Shown here in pieces: positions 1 to 4,801 of a DNA stretch of 7,303 nt. The notes beneath the pieces are model-generated. The model had not been told where the DNA came from. It saw only the letters and a program-made list of their open reading frames with translations, and did no database searches. The position numbers and the translations under genes were made by a program. Numbering within the stretch: position 1 is the first letter of the stretch; the number at the start of each line of letters is the position of its first letter. This DNA comes from Candidatus Bathyarchaeota archaeon. GTDB lineage: Archaea; Thermoproteota; Bathyarchaeia; Bathyarchaeales; Bathycorpusculaceae. The DNA lies in the NCBI GenBank assembly GCA_030630585.1, contig DAOVMU010000071.1, positions 1 to 7,303 of the forward strand, written 5' to 3'.

Positions 1-459
1 AACCACATAATAGGCATAGGCAAACAGGACAATAACGTGAAACTGTCACTGTTCAACGTCACAAACGTCACCGCACCGACGGAAACAGCCAAATTCATCG
101 TATCAGGCGACTGGTCAGACTCTACCGTTTTAACAGATCACAAAGCGTTTCTATTCGACGAGTCAAAACAGCTACTAGTCCTTCCGGTTTCAATAGGCTT
201 TTTCAAAGTGAAAGACAACGAGTATTACACTACGAACTATTGGCAGGGAGTATACGTTTTTAACATAACCTTAAGCGACGGGTTTGCTCTGAGAGGCAAT
301 GTTACTCATCAAGAGAACGGTGTAGGTGGATGGGAGAGCAGTTACCGGGTGAAGAGAGCACTTTACACCGAAAACGTGCTTTACACGATGTCTGACAAGA
401 AAATAAAAATAAACAGCCTAGAAGATCTAGCGCTCCTAAGAGAAATCGAACTGCCCTAA
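1..459 (+). CDS. Secreted beta-propeller protein, C-terminal part (partial)
   Basis: The frame is open from the first base of the window, so this is the 3' end of a longer gene; the GTG at 37 is internal. About 152 residues are visible. They resemble the C-terminal end of the archaeal 'beta-propeller domain' family (PF09826/COG4880, secreted proteins distantly related to WD-40). Family-like stretches are DHKAFLFDESKQLLVLPVS, YWQGVYVFNI, GFALRGNVTHQ, RALYTENVLYTMSDKKIKIN and a final LEDLALLREIELP. The alternating hydrophobic strands and the closing 'L-DL-LL-EIELP' suit the last blade of a propeller. Members normally have an N-terminal signal or membrane anchor and act outside the cell; that part lies upstream and cannot be seen. 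The substrate or partner is unknown. Family recognition is from memory of the motif pattern and is fairly secure, but no specific function follows from it. Confidence 0.75.
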   Translation, partial: NHIIGIGKQDNNVKLSLFNVTNVTAPTETAKFIVSGDWSDSTVLTDHKAFLFDESKQLLVLPVSIGFFKVKDNEYYTTNYWQGVYVFNITLSDGFALRGNVTHQENGVGGWESSYRVKRALYTENVLYTMSDKKIKINSLEDLALLREIELP

Positions 460-464
460 ATCTC

Positions 465-488
465 CCACTTTTTCTGTTATTCGGTTTC
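465..488 (+). terminator. T-rich termination region after the beta-propeller gene
   Basis: A pyrimidine-rich stretch with a T5 run at 469-473 and further T-rich groups follows the stop codon at 457-459 by only a few bases. Archaeal RNA polymerase commonly stops at such T tracts without a hairpin, and no hairpin is visible here. Assignment is by composition only. Confidence 0.35.
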
Positions 489-540
489 ATGTGTGACCGT
501 TGTCTGTCTTTCTTCAACTCGAACAAAAGAGGTTTAACAA

Positions 541-561
541 GCCTTTTAAGGTAAATATTTA
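541..561 (+). promoter_or_regulatory. Promoter (BRE/TATA) of the asparaginyl-tRNA synthetase gene
   Basis: The AT-rich element TAAATATTTA (552-561) is preceded by a purine-containing BRE-like stretch around 545-551. An archaeal TATA box centred near 556 places transcription start at about 581-585, on top of the ATG at 584. That predicts a leaderless transcript and agrees with the lack of a Shine-Dalgarno sequence. A second AT-rich candidate (CTTTTAAG, about 542-549) would move the start to about 572. Confidence 0.5.
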
Positions 562-583
562 GGTTTGGACGTTGTTATGGAAA

Positions 584-1876
584 ATGATGCTTATGCTTGT
601 CGTCGCCATTCAAGATGTTCTAGACGGAAAATACGAAGAGAAATCTTTAACCATTAGAGGATGGATTTATCGTAAAAGAGAGAGTAAACAAACAATTTTC
701 TTATTGGTTCGTGATGCTTCCGGTGTTGTCCAATGCACAGTCAAGAGAGACAATCCTTCATGGACTCAAGCTAAAAAAGTGACCATTGAATCTTCTGTTA
801 TGCTAGAAGGTACTGTTAAACATGATGAACGTGCTCCTGGCGGTTACGAAATCGCCGTTGAAAACCTTTCTATAATTGGTCTAGCTGAAGTTTTTCCGAT
901 AACCGAATATAAAAGTGAAGAGTTTTTGCGCAACGTTCGTCATTTGTGGCTTCGAAGCCGCAGAATGAATTTGATTATGAAAGTGCGAAGCGAAGTCTTA
1001 CGTTTTATTCACGATTTTTTCAAAAAGGAAGGATTTGTTGAAGTTTCTCCACCGATGTTTATTTCCAGTGCTTGTGAAGGTGGATCAACCCTCTTCGGCT
1101 TGAAATATTTTGACAAACAGCTCTATTTGACGCAGAGTGCCCAACTACATCTAGAAGCTCTAATATACTCTCTGGAGAAGGTTTACTGTGTTGCCCCTTC
1201 TTTCAGGGCTGAAAAAAGTCGAACTATAAGACATTTAACTGAGTATTGGCATGTCGAACCTGAATGGGCTTTTGCTGACATGGATGATTTAATGCGCTTC
1301 GAAGAGAACCTATTGAGTTATATATGTCATAAGACTGTCAAGAACTGCAAAAAGGAGATGGAGAGCCTAACTGTAGACATTTCAAAGTTGGTGGCTGTAG
1401 AAGCTCCCTTTCCAAGGATCACATATACAGAAGCTACAGAAAGGCTGAATTCGAAAGGCTTCAAGATTAAGTGGGGTGAAGATTTTGGCTATGATGAGGA
1501 GAAAGCTTTAGCAGAGGATTTTGGCAAACCTTTCTTTGTATATGCTTATCCGAGGCAGATTAAGGCGTTTTACTGTAAAACCTATAGGGATAATCCAGAT
1601 CTTGTAATGTCAACTGATATGCTTGTTCCAAGGATAGGCGAAATATCCACTGGTGGTGCAAGAGAAGACGATAAGGAAGAGTTGCTTAGGAGGCTTAAGA
1701 AACTCGGTTTAAGAGAAGAAGACTACGACTGGTACATTGACTTGAGACGTTACGGAACAGTTCCACACGTAGGGTTCGGGCTAGGGCTCGAAAGATTGCT
1801 CACTTGGATGCTTGATCTGGAAAACATAATCGATGCCATACCATTTCCGCGGACAATAAGGAGATTCTATCCATAA
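584..1876 (+). CDS. asnS: Asparaginyl-tRNA synthetase, archaeal OB-fold type
   Basis: A class IIb aminoacyl-tRNA synthetase that charges tRNA-Asn with asparagine in the cytoplasm. Residues of about 15-100 form the N-terminal OB-fold anticodon-binding domain (IRGWIYRKRE, LVRDASGVVQCTVK). Class II motif 2 is FRAE at 207-210 with RHLTEYWHVEPEW following from 216. Motif 3 is GFGLGLER at 397-404, with the ATP-binding arginine. The AsnRS rather than AspRS assignment rests on the C-terminal block DWYIDLRRYGTVPH before motif 3 and on GGAREDD, which correspond to the bacterial AsnRS 'YxDLRRYGTVPHSGFGLG' and 'GGSQRED'. The full OB domain excludes the archaeal asparagine synthetase paralogue that lacks it. 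Length, about 430 residues, is normal. The start is uncertain: ATG at 584, 587 or 593, or TTG at 572. I chose 584 because the TATA box predicts a leaderless start there. Arginine codon choice changes midway along the gene (see findings). The gene appears monocistronic, and the next gene converges on it. Confidence 0.88.
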   Translation: MMLMLVVAIQDVLDGKYEEKSLTIRGWIYRKRESKQTIFLLVRDASGVVQCTVKRDNPSWTQAKKVTIESSVMLEGTVKHDERAPGGYEIAVENLSIIGLAEVFPITEYKSEEFLRNVRHLWLRSRRMNLIMKVRSEVLRFIHDFFKKEGFVEVSPPMFISSACEGGSTLFGLKYFDKQLYLTQSAQLHLEALIYSLEKVYCVAPSFRAEKSRTIRHLTEYWHVEPEWAFADMDDLMRFEENLLSYICHKTVKNCKKEMESLTVDISKLVAVEAPFPRITYTEATERLNSKGFKIKWGEDFGYDEEKALAEDFGKPFFVYAYPRQIKAFYCKTYRDNPDLVMSTDMLVPRIGEISTGGAREDDKEELLRRLKKLGLREEDYDWYIDLRRYGTVPHVGFGLGLERLLTWMLDLENIIDAIPFPRTIRRFYP

Positions 1877-2001
1877 AGAGCAAAAACTGAGTGAATGAGC
1901 AGGCATATTTTGTCAACATGATTCTACGTAACTCGAAAATCAAAAGGCAATCGATCTGGCGAGCCGAAAGGAGAAAAAACTTATTCCTGTAAGAGTTCAA
2001 A

Positions 2002-2105
2002 CATTCCAGAAAGCGTAAATAGCAAGTTGTCTGCGTACTTGCATAGAAAACGTTGAAAGAGGAGAGAACAAGGTGAAAATTGCAGTTTCCGGCGGCTGTG
2101 GAGAT
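2002..2105 (+). pseudogene. Relic of a cooC promoter, leader and first codons
   Basis: Two blocks match the 5' region of the intact cooC at 4802 in the same order. Block 1 (2003-2021, ATTCCAGAAAGCGTAAATA) matches 4747-4765 at 17 of 19 positions and covers the probable BRE/TATA box. Block 2 (2073-2092, GTGAAAATTGCAGTTTCCGG) matches 4802-4821 at 19 of 20 and encodes MKIAVSG. A Shine-Dalgarno-like GAGGAG lies near 2059-2064. After block 2 the P-loop is ruined: the relic reads GGCGDV where the intact gene reads GKGGVGKT, consistent with loss of about six bases and of the phosphate-binding lysines. From there to the frame's stop at 2312 nothing resembles CooC, and that part runs antisense into the neighbouring gene. 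Spacing between blocks differs (70 versus 55 bases), so the copy has diverged by indels. I read it as a truncated duplicate of the cooC start region. A captured promoter reused for a short peptide is the alternative. Confidence 0.55.
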
Positions 2106-2113
2106 GTCTCCCG
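2099..2113. repeat. Palindromic motif TGGAGATGTCTCCCG (copy 1)
   Basis: It matches 3887-3901 at 14 of 15 bases. The core GGAGATGTCTCC is a near-perfect palindrome with one central mismatch. It sits exactly where the cooC resemblance fades. A match of this length between two sites in 7 kb can occur by chance; only the shared palindromic symmetry makes it notable. Confidence 0.3.
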
Positions 2114-2233
2114 CGGCTCCTTTTTAATTCGTAATTCGACAAACTTCTTTCATGAACCCTTTAGAAATGATTCTTCTGGCAATTGCTGCTTGACATCATT
2201 CTCTATTCTTTCTAAACTTGGTTTTCCCAAGTT

Positions 2234-3226
2234 TCAGTGTCTAGGTAACCGCGTCGCAATTTCTTTGGGAGAAGAGACCATAGGAATTGTGTCCCAAGCG
2301 TATGTAGCATAATATTGTGCAAGCCTTACGTGTGACGCTAATTCCTCCAAGGTGGGTTTGTCCTCTTTTTTCCCAGAAATAATTGTAACTTTCTTAAATA
2401 GATGCATTGGATTTTGTCTTGCTAAGTCTTCTACAGAAGAAACTCTGGCCTTCTGGAGAAGTTTGACGGTTCTTGAGTTAATTCCAGGGATCATTAGCAA
2501 TTCGGCTGTAGCCTGTATCTTTGCAATGTTGCTCTTCGAAATGTTAGTCTTTTGAGCTATAATCGTTGGGTCTTCAATAATGAGGTCTTCAACGCTAACT
2601 ATCCCAGCAGCCTTGAGGTCTTCGGCAGTTTTTTCACCGACGCCTGTGATTTCTTTTACATCTGATGTAGCTGCTAAGCAAGATATAGGTACAATTCGTG
2701 ACTCTATCTTCTCAAGTCTCTTCTCTAAAATACTCAAAGCATTAGTTTGTTTATTAAGTGCTTTTTTATGTGCTTCCCAAACTTTACCTATCTTTTCCAT
2801 TATTGTTTGGTTTTGTTTTATTTGCGTATTGATGCTTTTCAAGTCTTGACTAACCATGAATTGGTCTAATGACAGTTTTGCAAGATCCTTGTTTAAGGTC
2901 CGTTCTATTTTCTTTTCGTTATTTTCAAGCTTTGCTTCAAGAGCATCAAACGCCACATTGACATCAGTTTTTTTTAACTTACGAATAATGTGTGAGCAAA
3001 AGCAACCAATAGATATAGACGCTGCCAAAACGGATAATGAGAGATAGGCAGGAGCAGAGACATAAAGTGTTTCACCAATGACAGAGAGAATGTTAATGTT
3101 GGCTAAAGGACCATTGATAACTAATTCGATGAGGGCATGGACAGCAACAAGGCATAGCAAAAACACAAAAACTGTGAATATCCAAATAGCGCTACTTCCA
3201 TTCTCAGATCCAGATTTCGTATTCAA
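2234..3226 (-). CDS. Membrane-anchored coiled-coil protein with tandem helix-hairpin-helix motifs
   Basis: No named family is recognised for the whole protein. Residues of about 13-35 and 57-81 are strongly hydrophobic and predict two membrane helices joined by a short polar loop. Residues 86-180 are rich in K, E, Q, N, L and I in a heptad-like pattern, predicting a long coiled coil. Residues 189-245 form a helix-hairpin-helix unit (ITGVGEKTAEDLKAAGI, then SVEDLI, then NISKSNIAKIQ), and 245-285 a second one (MIPGINSRTVKLLQKARV, SVEDLA). This resembles the RadA N-terminal and DUF4332-type HhH repeats that bind DNA or mediate protein contacts. The architecture suggests a membrane-tethered DNA- or protein-binding factor, but that is inference. 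The start used is TTG at 3226, the first usable start after an in-frame TAA at 3266-3264; no good Shine-Dalgarno lies at the usual distance, so the N-terminus is uncertain. A minus-strand TATA-like TTTAATAATA lies at 3298-3289. After the TGA the same frame continues for 27 protein-like codons (see findings). Confidence 0.8.
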   Translation of the reverse strand: MNTKSGSENGSSAIWIFTVFVFLLCLVAVHALIELVINGPLANINILSVIGETLYVSAPAYLSLSVLAASISIGCFCSHIIRKLKKTDVNVAFDALEAKLENNEKKIERTLNKDLAKLSLDQFMVSQDLKSINTQIKQNQTIMEKIGKVWEAHKKALNKQTNALSILEKRLEKIESRIVPISCLAATSDVKEITGVGEKTAEDLKAAGIVSVEDLIIEDPTIIAQKTNISKSNIAKIQATAELLMIPGINSRTVKLLQKARVSSVEDLARQNPMHLFKKVTIISGKKEDKPTLEELASHVRLAQYYATYAWDTIPMVSSPKEIATRLPRH

Positions 3227-3288
3227 TATGAAAACCAGAAGTAGAAACTGTCTTTTACCTTCTTAACGATTGTGAAGCCAGAATCTCT

Positions 3289-3298
3289 ATTATTAAAG
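3289..3298 (-). promoter_or_regulatory. Candidate TATA box for the membrane helix-hairpin-helix gene
   Basis: Read on the minus strand the sequence is TTTAATAATA. It would place transcription start near 3268, giving a leader of about 40 bases before the TTG at 3226. Within that leader a GAAGGT purine stretch occurs but is too far from the TTG for ordinary spacing. It is supported by composition and position only. Confidence 0.3.
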
Positions 3299-3356
3299 AA
3301 GATTAATGATAGTAGCGAGTCATCATCAAGCACGCGAGATTCTCTTACTAACTCTT

Positions 3357-3404
3357 ACATGTTCCAATCTTTGACATGTTCTTGCGTTAGTAATTTGATT
3401 TATG
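3357..3404 (+). promoter_or_regulatory. Paired ACATGTTC repeats and TATA-like element before a small gene
   Basis: ACATGTTC occurs twice, at 3357-3364 and 3374-3381, with starts 17 bases apart. Each contains the palindrome ACATGT. A TATA-like TTTGATTTATG follows at 3394-3404, about 26-30 bases before the GTG at 3430, which fits a leaderless transcript. The repeats lie just upstream of the BRE position, where an archaeal regulator could bind. Binding is inferred from arrangement alone. Confidence 0.35.
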
Positions 3405-3429
3405 ACTATTCAAGTTCTAACATAGTTAT

Positions 3430-3588
3430 GTGGACTTTACGTTGAAAAAGATATTATCCCATGAAGATTTCCACAAACTGTTAGAAGCTATATGGGAAGC
3501 TGGACCTGAAGTAAAATACAAGAATCCAGATGCTTGGATAGCCTACATGATAAAGCGAGCGCTGAAAGAAAAAAAGGAAAGAGAGTAA
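3430..3588 (+). CDS. Small hypothetical protein, 52 residues
   Basis: The frame runs from GTG at 3430 to TAA at 3586-3588 and gives a 52-residue protein. Its opening is MDFTLKKILSHEDFHKLLEA, the middle is IWEAGPEVKYKNPDAWIAYM, and the end is a basic, charged helix (IKRALKEKKERE). An in-frame stop at 3418-3420 fixes the upstream limit; TTG at 3442 is an alternative start. The sequence looks genuinely coding: amphipathic helical segments, no low-complexity runs, balanced amino-acid composition, and a TATA-like element about 28 bases before GTG with no Shine-Dalgarno, consistent with a leaderless message. A pyrimidine-rich tract follows the stop. I do not recognise the family. It has no membrane segment, no cysteines and a net positive C-terminus, so a small cytoplasmic helical protein, possibly nucleic-acid or protein binding, is as much as can be said. 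Confidence 0.5.
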   Translation: MDFTLKKILSHEDFHKLLEAIWEAGPEVKYKNPDAWIAYMIKRALKEKKERE

Positions 3589-3845
3589 TTTTCTCTCTCT
3601 AGGAGTTGTTCGAAAACTAGTAAACCTGGATACTTGTGCATTTTGTCTTTTCTGAAAGGCTTAAATCGCTTGAAAGGACCTGAGTCACCGTTATTGACAG
3701 CGACGATTTGCTTGTAGTTGATTTTATACCATGACAAACAGTTAGGGTTCTATTCAAACAGGTTGTGTGTCCGCGTTGACATTTCCTTAATAAGATCCTC
3801 ATGCTCCAAACAACTAAGAGAACCGACAGGAATTGTACCCCCCAT
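3543..3845 (-). pseudogene. Minus-strand frame interrupted by one TAG codon
   Basis: Read on the minus strand, ATG at 3845 is preceded by a perfect GGAGGT Shine-Dalgarno (3865-3860), about 14 bases away. The first 31 codons begin MGGTIPVGSLSCLEHEDLIK and end THNLFE before an in-frame TAG at 3752-3750. The same frame then stays open for 68 more codons (NPNCLSWYKINYKQIVAVNN, then GDSGPFKRFKPFRKDKMHKY and PGLLVFEQLLERE) to a stop at 3543. The frame is also open upstream of the ATG back to a TAA near 3913. The last 15 or so codons lie antisense to the end of the small gene at 3430-3588 and look like non-coding shadow, so the original end was probably near 3590-3600. No family is recognised. It could be a decayed gene, a genuine 31-residue peptide, or less likely a TAG read-through gene. 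Confidence 0.35.
3589..3600 (+). terminator. Pyrimidine tract after the small gene
   Basis: The sequence directly after the TAA is TTTTCTCTCTCT with no hairpin. Such tracts can end archaeal transcripts. Assignment is by composition and position only. Confidence 0.3.
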
Positions 3846-3886
3846 AATGTAGAAAATTACCTCCAAACGTATATTATGAGTGTTAA

Positions 3887-3901
3887 TGGAGATATCTCCC
3901 G
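3887..3901. repeat. Palindromic motif TGGAGATATCTCCCG (copy 2)
   Basis: It contains the perfect 12-base palindrome GGAGATATCTCC and matches 2099-2113 at 14 of 15 positions. On the minus strand it lies just upstream of a TATA-like ATAATATA (about 3877-3870) and the Shine-Dalgarno of the amber-interrupted frame. That is an operator-like position. It could equally be a chance palindrome. Confidence 0.3.
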
Positions 3902-4090
3902 TAATCTGTCGTTAAATGTCCGGTTATCTCTTTCTCCGGGATCATGAAACTATATGTCCTTCGTACATTTTGATCCATATGGAAAAGTTCTAGATGAATT
4001 GAATACTCAGATCTGTTTTTTCTTCTTCTGTAGACTATGGCTGCTAGTATTGTTTACATCGAGAATAGTCGTAGGCATATAAGAAATAAC

Positions 4091-4104
4091 GGAAACTTTA
4101 ATGT
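4091..4104 (+). promoter_or_regulatory. Promoter of the DUF3795 gene
   Basis: The BRE-like GGAAAC (4091-4096) runs into a TATA-like TTTAATGT (4097-4104). This predicts transcription start near 4128 and a leader of about 30 bases. That leader contains a Shine-Dalgarno GGAGAG at 4145-4150, ten bases before the ATG at 4161. Confidence 0.45.
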
Positions 4105-4160
4105 ATTTGTGCTATGAGTTCTATCTAGTGCCCGCTGGCAAATTGGAGAGAACATGAAAG

Positions 4161-4670
4161 ATGGCAGGCGTCAATGGACAAGAAGATTTGATCGGTTATT
4201 GTGGTGCGTACTGTGGCGAGTGTGGCATGTACAAAGGAAGAATCTACGCAAAGGTTGCAAAGGATTTTTTGGAGATATTAAGAGCTTCTGAATATCTAGA
4301 TTGGCTTCCCAAGTTCGTGAAATTAGACTTTAACTTTGAAGATTTTCTAAAAGGAGTGGAATATTTCAGCAAAGAGGATGCTGGATCCTACTGTCAAGAA
4401 CCTTGCAAGAAAGGTGGAGGAGCACCATGTGAAATCCGTCCCTGTGCTCAAAAGAGAGGAATAGAAATTTGTTACAAATGTCAAGATTTCCCTTGTAAAC
4501 ATCTCGATTGGATTTTAGAAAAGTATCCTGAAAAGATGGAGGATTACGAGAGGTTCAAGAAACTTGGTTTGAAGGGATGGGTAAGATTTCATGCAAAGGA
4601 AGCTGAGCAAGGATATGCTCATACCACCAAGAAATATTATACCAGATCAAGAAAGAATCAGCTTGCATAA
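4161..4670 (+). CDS. Cysteine-rich DUF3795 protein
   Basis: The N-terminus GYCGAYCGECGMYKGRI is the hallmark of DUF3795 proteins (PF12675), which are common in anaerobic archaea and bacteria and have no established biochemical function. Ten cysteines occur in three groups: C14, C18, C21; C78, C82, C90, C95; and C104, C107, C112. The last group, CYKCQDFPCKHL, is also typical. The arrangement suggests binding of zinc or an iron-sulfur cluster, but that is inference from cysteine spacing. The C-terminal third is charged and helical, ending in a basic tail. At 169 residues it has a usual length. ATG at 4161 is supported by GGAGAG at 4145-4150; the nearby ATG at 4154 is out of frame. It has its own promoter and is separated by 131 bases from the next gene, which also has a promoter. 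It is therefore probably not co-transcribed with the CO dehydrogenase maturation genes. Confidence 0.85.
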   Translation: MAGVNGQEDLIGYCGAYCGECGMYKGRIYAKVAKDFLEILRASEYLDWLPKFVKLDFNFEDFLKGVEYFSKEDAGSYCQEPCKKGGGAPCEIRPCAQKRGIEICYKCQDFPCKHLDWILEKYPEKMEDYERFKKLGLKGWVRFHAKEAEQGYAHTTKKYYTRSRKNQLA

Positions 4671-4746
4671 GAAAATGGTTGGTATCCTCTGACAGTTTTT
4701 ATGACTTGTGGAAGAAACTTCGATTAAACATTAGATGAGCTATTAT

Positions 4747-4794
4747 ATTTCAGAAAACGTAAATAAACACGAAGAGACTTAACGAAAACGGTGA
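4747..4794 (+). promoter_or_regulatory. Promoter and ribosome binding site of cooC
   Basis: ATTTCAGAAAACGTAAATA (4747-4765) carries a BRE-like purine stretch followed by a TATA-like GTAAATAA, and predicts transcription start near 4786-4790. GGTGA at 4790-4794 pairs with the 3' end of archaeal 16S rRNA and sits seven bases before the GTG at 4802. The TATA block is the one repeated at 2003-2021. If the predicted start is right, the leader is very short. Confidence 0.5.
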
Positions 4795-4801
4795 AAATCG
4801 A

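Larger units (their letters stand above)
1877..2233. other. Convergent intergenic region with no intact gene
   Basis: This stretch separates the convergent synthetase and helix-hairpin-helix genes. It holds a decayed cooC start region (separate entry), a palindromic motif at 2099-2113, and on the minus strand 27 codons continuing in frame after the TGA of the neighbouring gene. A 33-codon GTG-started frame at 1891-1992 is open but has no family resemblance and is not called. No strong T-tract terminator follows either gene. Confidence 0.6.
3589..4160. other. Gene-poor region with palindromes and short frames
   Basis: About 570 bases with no secure gene. It holds the amber-interrupted minus-strand frame (separate entry), the perfect palindromes GGAGATATCTCC (3888-3899) and TCCATATGGA (3974-3983), and a T-rich tract at 4013-4030 that could act as a terminator. 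A 42-codon plus-strand frame (3954-4082) begins MSFVHFDPYGKVLDELNTQI and continues into a hydrophobic stretch rich in F and L. It has no Shine-Dalgarno and lies over the T-tract, so I do not call it. No tRNA T-loop pattern or CRISPR repeat was seen. Confidence 0.5.

Noticed and set aside
1891..1992. A 33-codon GTG-started frame after asnS
   Set aside because: It has no promoter of its own, no ribosome binding site, no family resemblance, and a length easily reached by chance.
2073..2312. A 79-codon plus-strand frame starting MKIAVSGG
   Set aside because: Only the first dozen codons resemble CooC. The remainder has no family resemblance and is antisense to the helix-hairpin-helix gene from 2234 on, so I treat it as a relic start running into shadow sequence.
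2099..3901. A transposon or integron bounded by the TGGAGATRTCTCCCG motifs
   Set aside because: No transposase, integrase, target-site duplication or longer terminal repeat is visible, and a 14 of 15 match is near chance level.
3954..4082. A 42-codon frame with a hydrophobic C-terminal half
   Set aside because: It has no ribosome binding site and the hydrophobic part comes from a T-rich tract that could be a terminator. The start MSFVHFDPYGKVLDEL is suggestive but not enough.
3589..4160. A tRNA, other structured RNA or CRISPR array in the gene-poor region
   Set aside because: No T-loop consensus, cloverleaf pairing or regularly spaced repeats were found by eye. Only isolated short palindromes occur.
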